Of a DNA stretch of 25,113 nt, positions 1 through 9,600 are shown in pieces. This DNA is from Cafeteria roenbergensis. Lineage: Eukaryota > Sar > Bigyra > Bicosoecida > Cafeteriaceae. Both the position numbers and the translations under genes were made by a program. How positions within the stretch are numbered: position 1 is the first letter of the stretch; every line of letters begins with the position of its first letter. The stretch covers positions 1-25,113 of the forward strand of contig VLTN01000123.1 of assembly GCA_008330645.1 (NCBI GenBank). The letters run 5' to 3'. The notes beneath the pieces were generated by a model that was given only the letters and a program-made list of their open reading frames with translations, was not told the DNA's origin and did no database searches.

Positions 1-423
1 GCGCGTGACCCAGCTGTGACCGACGCCAGACGCCCTCGTGACGGCTGCTCGGTCTCTGCAGATGGGGGCAGCCCCAGCGCCGCCTCCAGCTCTGTTGCCA
101 AGGCCTCCCGGGCAGGTGAAGTGTCACCCGGCGGCCCTGACTGGCTGGCGGGGTCGTCTGGGCCCGGGGGTTGGGCCGGCAGCGTTCGCGGGTGCAGTAA
201 GCGCCGGCGTTCGCAGGCGTCGGCGCTGGGCGGAGGATGCGTCAGACGCCTCCGACATGGCAGTGGGCGTGCCTGCTGGCGGGGGGTGACCATTCCCGAC
301 GAGGGCTGGCTTGCAACCGCCCGGAAATCGTGCAGTGGTCGGGCTGGGGCGCGAGGTCCCTGGCAGCCGACGTGCCGTCACCAGCCCATCGCTCACGAGC
401 CTCGCCGTCAACAGCCCTGCTCA

Positions 424-560
424 GGTGACTTCCGCTGCGACCACCGCCACCGCCATAATCACCACCACCATCACCACCACCGGCAGTCTCACCACCACTG
501 GCAGCACCGCCGAAACCACCTTCACCGCGGGCGCCGCCGCCCCCAGCCCCTGCGCGGCCA
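424..560. repeat. Trinucleotide-rich low-complexity tract (Gly-rich on minus strand)
   Basis: The plus strand carries imperfect CAC/ACC triplet runs (densest at 455-500). On the minus strand one frame reads as a Gly-rich segment (GGDGGGDYGGGGG-like) and other frames read poly-Val or poly-His, so the protein output depends entirely on frame. A Gly-rich C-terminal tail of the LRR gene upstream on the minus strand is possible but not shown. No other gene is supported in 1-830. Confidence 0.5.
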
Positions 561-835
561 CCCTCGGCCTCCGACGCCTCGCCACCCAGGTCACGCTGGC
601 AAGCAGCCCCCACCAGCGCGCTCTTCGCCCTCCCAGAACGGCGATCCTTCCGACCCGGCAGAGCTGGCGGAGCAGGACGGCGCATGCAGAGCTGCCCACA
701 CCGGGGCCCCACCGCGGACGCCAGCAGCGACCGCGAGCTCTGCCGACGTCGGCGGCGGGTAGGCCCATGCCTCTGAGGGCAGCTCGCCGCCCACGCATCC
801 GGCCCGGCCTGATGACCCAGTCCCCCGGACGCCAC

Positions 836-2120
836 CGGAGGGCGCGACGCGGAGGCAGGGGCGGCCGGCCTCCTCGTACGCCGCGCGGTTTCGCGCCGTT
901 GCCTCGGCGATGGCAATCTGCCGGGAGTCTGAGAACGCGTTGAAGGCTGCGGAGAGGTGGAGGATCCTTCCGTTTGACCGGGCGGCAAGCACGAGCGCGC
1001 GGCCGGATCGCGGCTGCCGAGTGCAGCAGCTCCGCCAGGCAGAGCGTGCGGTAGCGCACGGGATGAGGACCTCCCCTGGCAGTCCCGTTCGCGGAGCCGC
1101 TCCGTCCGCCGCGAACTTTCTGCCGCCAGAGCCTGCATTGAGCGTCCGCGGGTTCCGAACGGCACGGGGAGAACGACCTGCCGCGAGATGGCCGAGCTGA
1201 CGACGGGGAGAGCCGAACCCTTGCTTCGCGTTAGCGAAGGACCGCCGGGCCCCGCTCGCCGAAGGGCTCTGCAGGGACATTTCTCGTCCGAACGGGCTGC
1301 CTCAAGCGCGCCGGGGGCGGCCGTTTGCCCTTGGAGAGCCCGTCGGCGGCGGTGCGCACAGCACCGCCGCGATGTCTCTGCGCCCTGTCGCGATGCGGGT
1401 TGCCGTCGAGGCCAGACCGGCCCAGCGAAGAGTCCGGAAGAGCGAGGAGATGAGCGATGCCCTGGCCGTGGCAGGCCCCGCAGTCGTTTGGACGAGAGGT
1501 CCAGTGTGCGGAGCGGCGAAGTGGCTCTTGCCAGAGAGAGCGAGGCAGAGCTGTTCGCACCAACAGTCTTCCCAGGTCACACCGCTGCGCCGATAAAGTG
1601 CCTGAGAGACGCGGCGCGCCCTGATTGAGCAAGAAAGCGCAGGCGGCGCGATCAGCGGGTGGCTGGCGGCAGCGCGCGAGCGGGAGGTAGCCGATGGCCA
1701 GTGGGGAGCCGCGAGCTGTGCGGGGGCGACGTCGATGCGAGCGGGGAGCGCGCAAGAGAGGAGCGACAGGTGCTGCACCTGGGACGACAGCGACAGAAGT
1801 CGCTTGCGATGCGGCAGCAGGGCGGCCGGCTCACCGATGCGAGCTCCCGTTCACGTCCAAGTGGCGCAGCGACGACAGCAGGGGCGACGCGCGGACGGCC
1901 ACGAGAGCAGCAGACAAGTCGCCATCACGAAAGCAAACGCCCGAAAGGTCCAGCAGCCCTATGCCCTCGTCGGCCGAGTCGCAAAACTCGCGCAAGCCGC
2001 TCAGCAACCTGCGGGCCGCAAGTCGAGCCACGCGCCGAGGGCACGGAGCCATCAGGCGTGGAGCCAGCCGGGAAAACCTGCCAACAGGCGTGCGTCCGCC
2101 GCTTGGGTCGCTTTGCCTGC
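836..2120 (-). CDS. Leucine-rich-repeat protein gene, frame-disrupted or multi-exon (unresolved model)
   Basis: The minus strand shows LRR-type segments in successive frames. At about 1995-1849 one frame has LLSGLREFC, then GLLDLSGVCFRDGDLSAAL, then LSSLRHLDVNG. Skipping one base at the CCC (plus) of 1846-1848 continues as ARIGEPAALLP and QVQHLSLLSCAL, the consensus LxxLxLxxCxL spacing of ribonuclease-inhibitor-type LRRs. At 1513 another frame gives LRTLDLSSKRL; near 1440-1350 fragments GLDGNP and IATGRRDIAAVLC occur in two further frames; at 985-850 ILHLSAAFNAFSDS is followed by AIAEATARNRA. LRR proteins are protein-binding scaffolds; no specific partner can be inferred. A GTGAGC...CCCAG pair (about 1833-1762) could be an intron, but its phase does not lead to the LRR-like frame. 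The gene may be intact with sequencing insertions, or decaying. The 5' and 3' ends are not defined. Confidence 0.45.
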
Positions 2121-2164
2121 GCCGCGCTCCTGCGTGGCAGGGCGTGCGCTCGCGCCCCGGACGC

Positions 2165-2361
2165 CTAGGCGGTTTGCGAGCTGCCATCGGGGCGACTGCT
2201 CACGGCATCAGACGGGAATTGCTGGCCCAGCTGGTCAGACTCGGCCTCGAAGCGCAGCAGCAGCGCGTCCATCGCTGCCGCCCGCTTGCGGCGAGCCTCC
2301 TGTGTCTGTATCTCGGCGAGCAGCCGTTGCCGCCAGCCGAGCGCGACGGCAGAGCCGCGGA
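2165..2361 (-). CDS. Short C-terminal-type exon of an unrecognised protein
   Basis: One minus-strand frame reads a helical, charged segment: ALGWRQRLLAEIQTQEARRK, then AAAMDALLLRFEAESDQLGQ, ending in SSRPDGSSQTA and TAG at 2167-2165. It looks coding: balanced helix-forming residues and GC-rich codons, against a lower-GC sequence immediately upstream (2400-2460) that looks intronic. A possible 3' splice site is CTCGCAAG before 2361, with a TTGAC branch-like sequence about 20 nt before it. No family is recognised. It could be the last exon of its own gene. Alternatively a GTGAGC donor inside it (about 2203) could splice it to the LRR segments downstream, though I found no phase-consistent acceptor. 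Confidence 0.4.
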
Positions 2362-3578
2362 CTTGCGAGCGCGAATGTCAACCATGGAGCTTCTTCTGCT
2401 TCTGTCGGCACCAGCCAACAAAGTTGCTAGAGGCAGGAACCGTGATCCGATGCCTTGTCCGTTCCTTGGGCTTGCACTCGCTGGGGTGCGCGCGCCTCCG
2501 ACACCGCTGCTCCTGACGACTGGAGCGGCCTCCGTCGTTGACGTCGCCAAGCGCTGCCGCGACGGCCTGGTGTCGCGGCAGCACCTGCGACGGCGAACCT
2601 CTGCACCGAGACTTGATAGAGCAGACGATTCCCGATCCATGTGCATCGGTGCGGGCGCTGCTGCAACTGTGGACCGGGCGACTGCACCTGTGCGGGACAT
2701 GGTGCTGCATTCACACGTCTGCCTGGGGCCGCGGATCACAGCCGCAGCGGGAGGCTTGACAAGGCGTCAGCAACACAGCTCTCATTCGCTGCAGCATAGC
2801 CTCCATTCACACGCGCCAGGAGTGCGTTGCAACTGTCGTGAGCTTGCTCGCGAGCCAGGGGTGGCACAGCCCTGCCTTTCAAACCCGCGAAACCGAGATG
2901 AATCCTATCCGCATATGCTGAAAGCGGTTCGTTTGTGTCCGTTGGCCTGCAAGGAATCGCCAAGCTGCGTGCCCTCGAATGCGCAAGCGACGAGCACCTG
3001 GGACGTCGACAACGTCAATCGCGAGAGCCTCAGCTCCGACGGTGGCAGGCCGTGGAATTCCTGGAGCCGTGCCGACTGGCTGTGTTCAGTGGTGGGACAG
3101 GCGCAGCGTAGGGACCTTGGCGCTCCTCTTCGGCCTTAGCTGCTCTCCGCTTGCATCGGGCCAGCTTGTCAGAGTCGATTGCCCCCGCTCCGCCACGGCT
3201 GTGCTGCAGACTTCGCACTCGGCGCCCAGTCGCTTCCAGTGCACAGCCAGGCAGTGCTTCAATGGGCCACTAGGCCTGCTCAACGCCTTTGCTCGCTCAC
3301 TGCAAAGATTTGCATGGCGCATCCTCGCACGCACTGTAGATTCGTGCGACCGGAGGTGGACTGCTTGGCCAACTTTTTTCCCGCCCTCGTGGACGACGAA
3401 ATCGCGTCGCTCTTTCTGATCACCACCATCGAAACGTGCGTCCGGAGGATGCCGGGCAAACTGAAGAAACCTCTCCGCACTGGCTGAGCCGAAAACCACC
3501 GCCACGAGCCAGCTCGAGCGACAGCGTTCGAACACGCATGCTTTCGCATGGCATGCTTGGGAGAAGGAGACTGGGACT
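2362..3578. other. No supported gene; lower-GC stretch
   Basis: This 1.2-kb stretch is less GC-rich than its surroundings and has no frame with a recognisable domain. Minus-strand open stretches exist, for example one downstream to 3086 containing an ECEVC motif, and one at 2963-2736 ending ESCVADALSSLPLRL, which faintly recalls an LRR end. None has conserved motifs strong enough to call. It may hold introns and small exons of the LRR gene, or 3' flanking DNA of the UBLCP1-like gene. Confidence 0.4.
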
Positions 3579-5161
3579 CTATGTGTCGGAGCAGGACGAG
3601 GACTCGGACTCGGAGCCATCGTCGCGGCAATGACTGTGACTGTGGCCATGGCTGTGACTGTGGCCGTGGCCGTGGCCGTGACCGTGGCTGTGGCCGTGAG
3701 AAACTGCCTGAGCGTGCGCCGGTGCCTTGGGGTCCATTCCTGCCATCCAGCGTGCCTCTGTGGCGTCCACGCGCGCCAAAGACCCAATGTGCCGCCATCG
3801 TTTGTGCCGAGCTCCCTCGACCGCCCCCATGGAGGCCAGCGATGCAAAGTACGCCAACAGGTCGAACAGCTCCGTGTCGGATGCACCTTGCATCGGGTCG
3901 TCGGCAGCATCGGCCTCAAAAGCGGCGCACCAGGAGCGACTGAGTGCCGTCAAGCGACACCCATCGGGGCTCGCACGACACGTGAACAGCGCTGGGGAGG
4001 GCTGACTCGGGCAGCCCCAGGGCTCGCGTCGCTCGGACAAGAGGGCGGCAATGCGTCTCCCCAAACTTGCGCGTCGCAACGGTCACGGCTGCGGCCCCGC
4101 CCAAAACTGCGCAGATCCCGCCCAGCAACGGCGCGGCTGCGGCGGTACTCGATGCTGGCATCGCAGCCCCCGACTGCTGCTGCGCGACGGCGGGGCTGTC
4201 AGCGTCTCGCAGCCTCCTGAGCTGAGTCTGGGCCTCCGCAATCACTCTTCGCAGTGACTCCAGACAGCGGGAGCCTTCGCTGCTTTCCTCGGACCACAGC
4301 ACCACGTTGAACCGAAGCGCGAGCCCAGCGAGCAGCGCCGCCGCGAACGGCCTCGGCCGCGCTTCAGCGACTGGCGCACCAGCTGCAGATGCATCCCCGG
4401 GCGTCGGCTGCGGGCCAAGCAGGCCGACGGGTGGGCGGTCGGCCAGCGGTCGCGTGCGCCCTGCCGTGGGCGTTGGAAGCGCAGGGGACCCCGCTCAGCC
4501 ACGGCAGCCACATGTAATGCGCTTGGCACCCGCGCCCGCGCGCCTCACCTCGTGAGCACCCCCTCCACGTCCACGACCACGGTCCAGCGGCTGCGGGGCT
4601 CGGCCAAGCGGTGCAACGCCGCAGGGGGAATGGGCGCGGCGGCGACTGCGGCTGCCTCGCTGACCCAGTCAACCTCGGCGGGCGCCGGCGGTGCTGCGGA
4701 CGCACTGGCAGCGGCGAGCTGCGTCGGCGAGTCGCCGGCGCAGGCTGGCCTTGCCGCGACGTCACCTGGCGGGTCAGCGGGGGCGGCGAGGACCGCCGCG
4801 TCTGCTCGAGCCGCAGCCTTGGCGCGTGATCGCGTTGTGCCGATGATTGTGACGGGCTTGCCCCGGGCTGCGCTCGCGTCCACGACGTCTGTTGCAGTTA
4901 GCCTGCCAAGTGGGCCGAGCAGCTTCTGGCCCTTGACCGGAACGCCAGTCAGAGCCTCGACCTGCGGCGGGTCGACAGAGGCGTGGCTCCAACGCGCGCG
5001 TGAGTGCAGTGGGGCCCAGGCAGCCCGCCTTCGCCACGGCGGCCGCGCGCCGCGCAACAGAGGCTCACTCGCTGCTGGAACTGTTCCAACGTTGACCCCG
5101 GCGGCAGCTCGAGCTCCCACGTCTGTCGCCCGAACCTGACCGCAATGCGCGCAGCCGACAT
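3579..5161 (-). CDS. UBLCP1-like protein: ubiquitin-like domain + degenerate FCP1/HAD phosphatase domain, His-rich tail
   Basis: Model: exon 1 5161-5069, exon 2 4961-4549, exon 3 4351-3579 (about 425 aa), with one extra base to skip in the A4 (plus) at 3918-3921. The first exons encode a Ubl domain (residues about 4-85; RIAVRFGRQTWELEL, then ALTGVPVKGQKLLGPLGRL, then VTIIGTT), matching the N terminus of UBLCP1, the nuclear phosphatase that docks on the proteasome through its Ubl and dephosphorylates it. The HAD part aligns in order: VVVDVEGVL (about 158-166), RPFAAALL (169-176), NVVLWSEES (184-192), VTVATRKFGETHCRPL (258-273), AVHVSCEPRWVSLDG (290-304) and a C-terminal helix ending in HKRW. 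Active-site residues are degenerate: DxD is DxE without the following Thr, the motif III Lys is Arg (about R271) and the motif IV Asp-Asp is Ser-Cys (about 294-295). A scaffold or pseudophosphatase role is therefore inferred. The tail is HGHSHGHGH-type, then Ser/Asp/Glu-rich. Intron 1 is 107 nt (GTGAGC...CGCAG). The intron 2 acceptor at 4352 is chosen by phase and deletes the loop after motif I, so an upstream acceptor is possible. Start: the ATG directly preceding the Ubl. Confidence 0.72.
3636..3703 (-). repeat. Hexanucleotide-like repeat encoding an (HG/HS)n histidine-rich tail
   Basis: The plus strand has repeated GTGGCC/GTGGCT/GTGACT units. Read in the frame of the UBLCP1-like gene on the minus strand they encode alternating His-Gly and His-Ser (for example HGHSHGHGHGHGHSH). 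Such tails can bind divalent metal ions. The repeat is in frame with the domain upstream and is followed by a Ser/Asp/Glu-rich end, CSDT, and the TAG at 3581-3579. Confidence 0.7.
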
Positions 5162-5323
5162 CCCAAACTCCAGGCACCAGTGCCTCGTGCCGGCTGCGCT
5201 GCGCAGACGCGCGCCGTCGGGACGCATGCGGGCGGCAGAGCTGCTCGAGGTCGGCAATTGCGTCAGCACCGCCCTGCCAGCGCACGCCACGGGCCAACCA
5301 CCTCTCATAGCGGAGTGGCGACC
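5162..5323. promoter_or_regulatory. Putative bidirectional promoter between UBLCP1-like gene and COA7
   Basis: Only 162 bp separate the minus-strand ATG at 5161 from the plus-strand ATG at 5324, so both 5' untranslated regions and core promoters must share this interval or extend into the neighbouring gene. I see no TATA box or other recognisable element; the sequence is GC-rich. Confidence 0.45.
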
Positions 5324-6356
5324 ATGATGACGCCTGCGCGCAGGAAGCGCGACTTGGCCAAGTCGGACGCGGAGCAGCGGCGCATCGACGAGGAGAAATA
5401 TGTCGGCTTCTCCGTCGCGTGCAACAACGATGAGGCAAACGCCTGCCACTCCCTGGGGGAGTGGTACGCGGTCTTGCGGGCAAACTTTTCGAAAGCGGCC
5501 GAGCTGTACCGCCCCAACTGCCTGGAGCGCGGCTACGCCAACAGCTGTTTCAACCTGGGCCTGCTGTTCGGTGAGTCCGCCGCGAGTCACCCAAGCTAGC
5601 GACGCACTGCGCCTCGCAGGGAGCCTCCTCCCCGATTGGGCAAGCTCCAAACGGGTGATACAATGCCTCGTGCGGCGCTTCGCCGCACCGCTGCGCGAGC
5701 TCGCGCGTCAAGGCCTGCATCAACTTTCTTGCGTTGCGCTGCTGCATTGAAAGTGCGCAGGTGCCGGCAAGGGCGTGCAAAAGGACAGAACAGCTGCCTT
5801 GGAGCTGTTCGAACGTGGGTGCGAGCTCGGAAACGGGGACGCCTGCGACTTGGCTGGCCGGTCGCTTCTCGAGGCCGCCGCGCGCGCCGAGTCTGCCGAC
5901 AGCCCAGCCGAGGGCGCCGCCAAACCTGACGCAACGCGGGGGGGGGGCATCGTGAAGACAGGCTCTGCGGGGTCGGCCGCCCTCAAGGCCGGGGATGCTG
6001 CCGCGATGCGGGCGCACGCTGACAAGCTTCTGCAGCGCGGATGCGTCGATCTCGAAAACGCCACCGCTTGCAAGTTCCTGGGCGAGGTTCTCCTTGTTGG
6101 CAGGTTCGGGCACCCGATGGACAAGCCGCGCGCTGCTGAGCTTCTCGAGACCGCCTGCGACAGGTTCGAGATGACGGCTTGCAGGAACCTCATGCTCATG
6201 CACGTCAGAGGGGACGGCGTGCCCAAGGACTTTGCCAAGGCGGAGGAGTTCCGCCAGCGATCTGTGGCCGCGGTGGAGCAAGAGAGCGGAGTTCGCATGC
6301 CGGAGTATCTGCAAGAGCGGTTTCGCAAGAACCACGGCCCGGAGGCGCGCTCGTGA
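5324..6356 (+). CDS. COA7: COA7 homologue: Sel1-repeat cytochrome c oxidase assembly factor
   Basis: Two exons: 5324-5570 and 5761-6356 (280 aa), separated by a 190-nt intron with donor G|GTGAGT and acceptor GTGCGCAG|G in phase 1. Splicing restores GLLFGAGKGVQKDRTAALEL across a Sel1 repeat, whereas read-through hits a stop. The protein has five Sel1-like helical repeats, each with a Cys pair: ACNNDEANAC, NCLERGYANSC, GCELGNGDAC, GCVDLENATAC and ACDRFEMTAC (CX7C or CX8C). The ending GDGVPKDFAKAEEFRQRS matches the C terminus of human COA7. COA7 is known as a soluble, disulfide-bonded mitochondrial intermembrane-space protein needed for complex IV assembly. Human COA7 is 231 aa; the extra length is mainly an Ala/Gly-rich linker (about residues 113-147) between repeats, encoded partly by a G10 run at 5938-5947. 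The start is the first of two adjacent ATGs (5324, 5327). It is head to head with the UBLCP1-like gene and convergent with the coiled-coil gene. Confidence 0.85.
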
Positions 6357-6633
6357 CCCGCGGCTTTCGGCCGCCCTCGCGAGCCAAGGCTGCTGCTCTC
6401 GCAGGCACTTTTTGCTGGCGACTTGTGTTGAGACATGTTTGAGCCCAGAGAGCGAAAATGGCCCGCATGCGCCAGAGGGTTCGTCGAGAGCTTCAATAGC
6501 TTGTTGAGCGGGCGCGACTCTAGCATGCGAGCCCCACTCATTTTGTTGGGCCAAGGCCAGCGCAATGCATGCTGATGTTGCAAGAGTCGGCGAGCCCGAC
6601 GAAGTGTGCTCAGCGCCCGGCGTCACAACGCGA
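6357..6633. other. Convergent 3' intergenic interval
   Basis: These 277 bp lie between the stop codons of COA7 (plus) and the giant coiled-coil gene (minus) and must contain both 3' untranslated regions. I recognise no polyadenylation signal or conserved element. Confidence 0.4.
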
Positions 6634-9600
6634 TCAACGCTGCGTGGGAACAAAGCCTTGCCCTCGAGCCAAGGCGTTCTCTGCGTCCCTCATGGCGCCC
6701 GACACCCCGGGAAGGTCGCCAGACATGGCCACGGAAGCCAGAGGGGGCGAAGGGAAGGCCAGCTCCGCAAGCGACATGTCGTGCTTGCCCTCCTGGGCTT
6801 GGGCGCCTTCCATACGTTGGCTGGGCTCGCCGGCCCTGTCGCCGCCTGAAATGGCGAGCATCTCCGGCGACTCGCTCCGTCGCCTGTGGAGCTTGTCAGT
6901 GCTGCTCTGGGACTGCGCAGAAATGCTTCGCGGCTGCGCCAGCGCAGCAGGCTCGCGGCGCGATTCGCCGTCTGGGCTTGCTGAGGCGTCGTGCCAACCC
7001 GCACCTGGATCGGCGCGCGAATCCCACGGGCTGGAGCGACCCGGTCCTCTCGCGCCAACAAGATCGGTGATTGCAGCAGTGTTGCCTGCGAGCTGCTGCT
7101 GGAGGCTGGCTGCCCGCTTGCCCAATCTCAGGGCGCGCTCCCTGGACGCGTCAAGCTGGGCTTGGAGCCTCGCGGCGTTGACGCGGCCTCGCTTGACGTC
7201 CGCAGTCAGCTTGTTGACGTTTTGCTGCAGGTCGGCAGTGAGAGCTCGAAGCTTGCTGCGCTCCTCGTGACCTTGCTGCACCGTCACTGCAAGCCGCTCT
7301 GCAAGCTGCGAGCTGTGGGTGGCAGCCTCGGCCACGGCTTGCTGGGCTTGCGCTCGCAGCTTTTGCGTAGCGTCTGCCACCCCCGACAGCGCGGCCCGGA
7401 GCTGGTGAACTTGCTCGGACCGCTCAGCAAGGGCGCGTGCGTTGTGCACTGATTGCGCCTCCGCCTTGACGCGGGCGGCGACGGCGTCGTCGGCCCTGGC
7501 CTCGGCAGCGCCGATGCGACCGAGCAGCTCCTGCTCTCGCGCCTCGGCTCTCGCGCGGTCCGCCGCTTCGCGCTGTTCGCTTGCGTCGCGAAGGCGCGCA
7601 GCCTCGGCCTCTCCGGCTTGGATCTTGAGGTTGAGCTGCCTGCTGGCCTCCTCGAAGTCTGCGCGCTGGCTGCGGAGCGTTTCGTCCAGCTCTGCGCGAG
7701 CGGCCTCAAGCCGCCTGGCGGCGCTGGAGCGCTCCGCCTCGAGGTCGGCGGCTGCCCGCGCCAGCGCCTCCGCACGGCGGGCCTCCGCAGCTTCGAGCTC
7801 GGCCGCCAGCTTGGCCGCAGCGGCCGTGCCTTGGCGCTCCACCTCGCTGGCGTGCCGTTCGTGCAGCGCCTGCAGCGTGGAGTCGAAAGTCTCGCGAAGG
7901 TGCTTTCGCGTGGGCCTCGTGCTCGGCCCGAAGCAGCGCGATGCTGCGATCCGAAGCTTCCTTGATCTGGGCGTGCAGCTCTTCGCCAGCGCGGGCGTGC
8001 TGCGCTCGGAGCGCTTCCAGGTCTGCCGCGTGCCCGTCTCGCGCCGCCTGGAGCTCCTTGGCCAGCGCCTCACGCTCTTGAGCGATGGCCTTGCGATGAC
8101 GCTCCTCTGATTCGGCCAGCGCTGCGTCGAGACGCGTCTGGGCATCCGAAATGGTGGCGGCAGCGTCGTCGTGCTTGCGGTCGGCCCGGGCCTCCACCTC
8201 AGCTTGCCGCGCAAGCATTTGCTGGCGCATGGCTTCTGCGGTGGACTCGGCGTCGCGCAGGTGCTGGGCCGCCTGGAAAGCCAAGCGCTCCTCCATAGCA
8301 GCGAGCTCCGCCTTGTGCTCCCGCTGAGCTGCCTCCATGCGCCTCGCTGAGGCAGCTTGCTCATTCGCAATGGCGTGCTTGGCGAGCTGCCGCTCGCCGT
8401 TGACCCGACTTGTGGCTTCGCGAATGGCCTCCGACACCCGCGTGTCTGCGTCTGCCTGGGCTTGCGACACTTGGCGCGTGGCTGACCGCTCCGCCTCAAC
8501 GAGGCGCTCGCCCAGCGCCGTGGCCTGCGCGCGAGCGGCAGCGAGCGCTGCAGCGGTGGCCTCCCTGACCTCCAGCAGCTCCTTGCGCAGGCTTTCGATG
8601 GTGGCCCCGCGCTCCCGCTCCACGCTCGCCACAGCTGCCTTTTGAGATTTGCGCACGGCCTCGACCTCGCGCCGCATGGCTGCCAGCTCTGCGTCGTGCA
8701 TCTTCTGGAGGCGCCCATTCTCCGCCTCCAGCTCCGACAGGCGGAGCTCCTTTGAGCGCTGCAGCTCAGCCATGACCTTGAAGTGCTCCCTCCGAGCGCG
8801 GTGGAGGTCGTCGGACTTCTCGGCTTGGGCGGCCTCGACGACTTCCTCCATTCGGCGCTCAGCCTCGGCCAGTGCCTCCCGCTTCTCCTCCTCGAGGCGT
8901 GCGAGCTCCCTCTGCACTCGAGAGTCTGCGGCCGATCTTGCAGACTCGAGTTCTGCAGATGCAGACTCGGCGCGGGCCGCGATGTCGGCTTGGTGGGACT
9001 TTGCCAGCTGAGCAAGCTCCGTGGCGTGGGCCTCCTTGGCGTCGGCCAGAGCCTGTCGCGCTGTCGCAAGCGCCTCGTCTGCCTTCTCGACTTGCGCACG
9101 CAACGCCTGCTCGCGGTCGGCAGCGCGCTGCAGCTCGCCTGCCAGGCGTTCCTTGTCATCTCTGGCACTCTCCAGCCTGGCCTCGACGTCGCCAACTCGA
9201 GTGGCGAGACTTGCGACCTCCGCGTGCGCAGGACGAGAGCCGTCCAGAGACGTTCGCAGCTCCTGAATCGACTCCCGCATTGCTGCAGCTTGGCGCTCCA
9301 GCGCCGTCTGGTACTCTGCCTCCTTGGCCGCCACGTGCTCTGCGTGCTCCTGCCGGAGCTGGCGCAGCTCTTCGGCGTGCTTCTCAGCCGCCTGAGCTGC
9401 TGCTGCCTCGAACGCAGCCTGGCGCTCAGCAAGCGCCTCCGCCTGGGACTTGCTGGCGCCTGTCAAGCTGGCTGCAAGCTCCGCACGCGCCTCCGCCAAG
9501 GCGTCGCCGCGCGCACGCTCCGCCGCAGCCAACCGCTCCTGCAGCTTCGCCAACTGCTCTTCGTGCTTCTCGCGAGCGGCTTCTCGAGACGCAACCTCTC

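Noticed and set aside
16-762. Plus-strand open frame with a poly-His run
   Set aside because: The His run comes from a CAC-rich triplet tract; the rest is Arg/Pro-rich with no recognisable domain, while the minus strand carries LRR-like signals nearby.
1694-3139. 481-codon plus-strand open frame
   Set aside because: It overlaps LRR-like and helical coding segments on the minus strand, has mixed composition and contains no recognisable motif; probably a GC-driven spurious frame.
4092-4175. Possible transmembrane segment (LLGGICAVLGGAAAVTVA) in the UBLCP1-like protein
   Set aside because: It aligns with the core strand region AAMITVHTPRRG of the UBLCP1 HAD fold, followed by the expected RPL, so it is better read as part of the globular domain.
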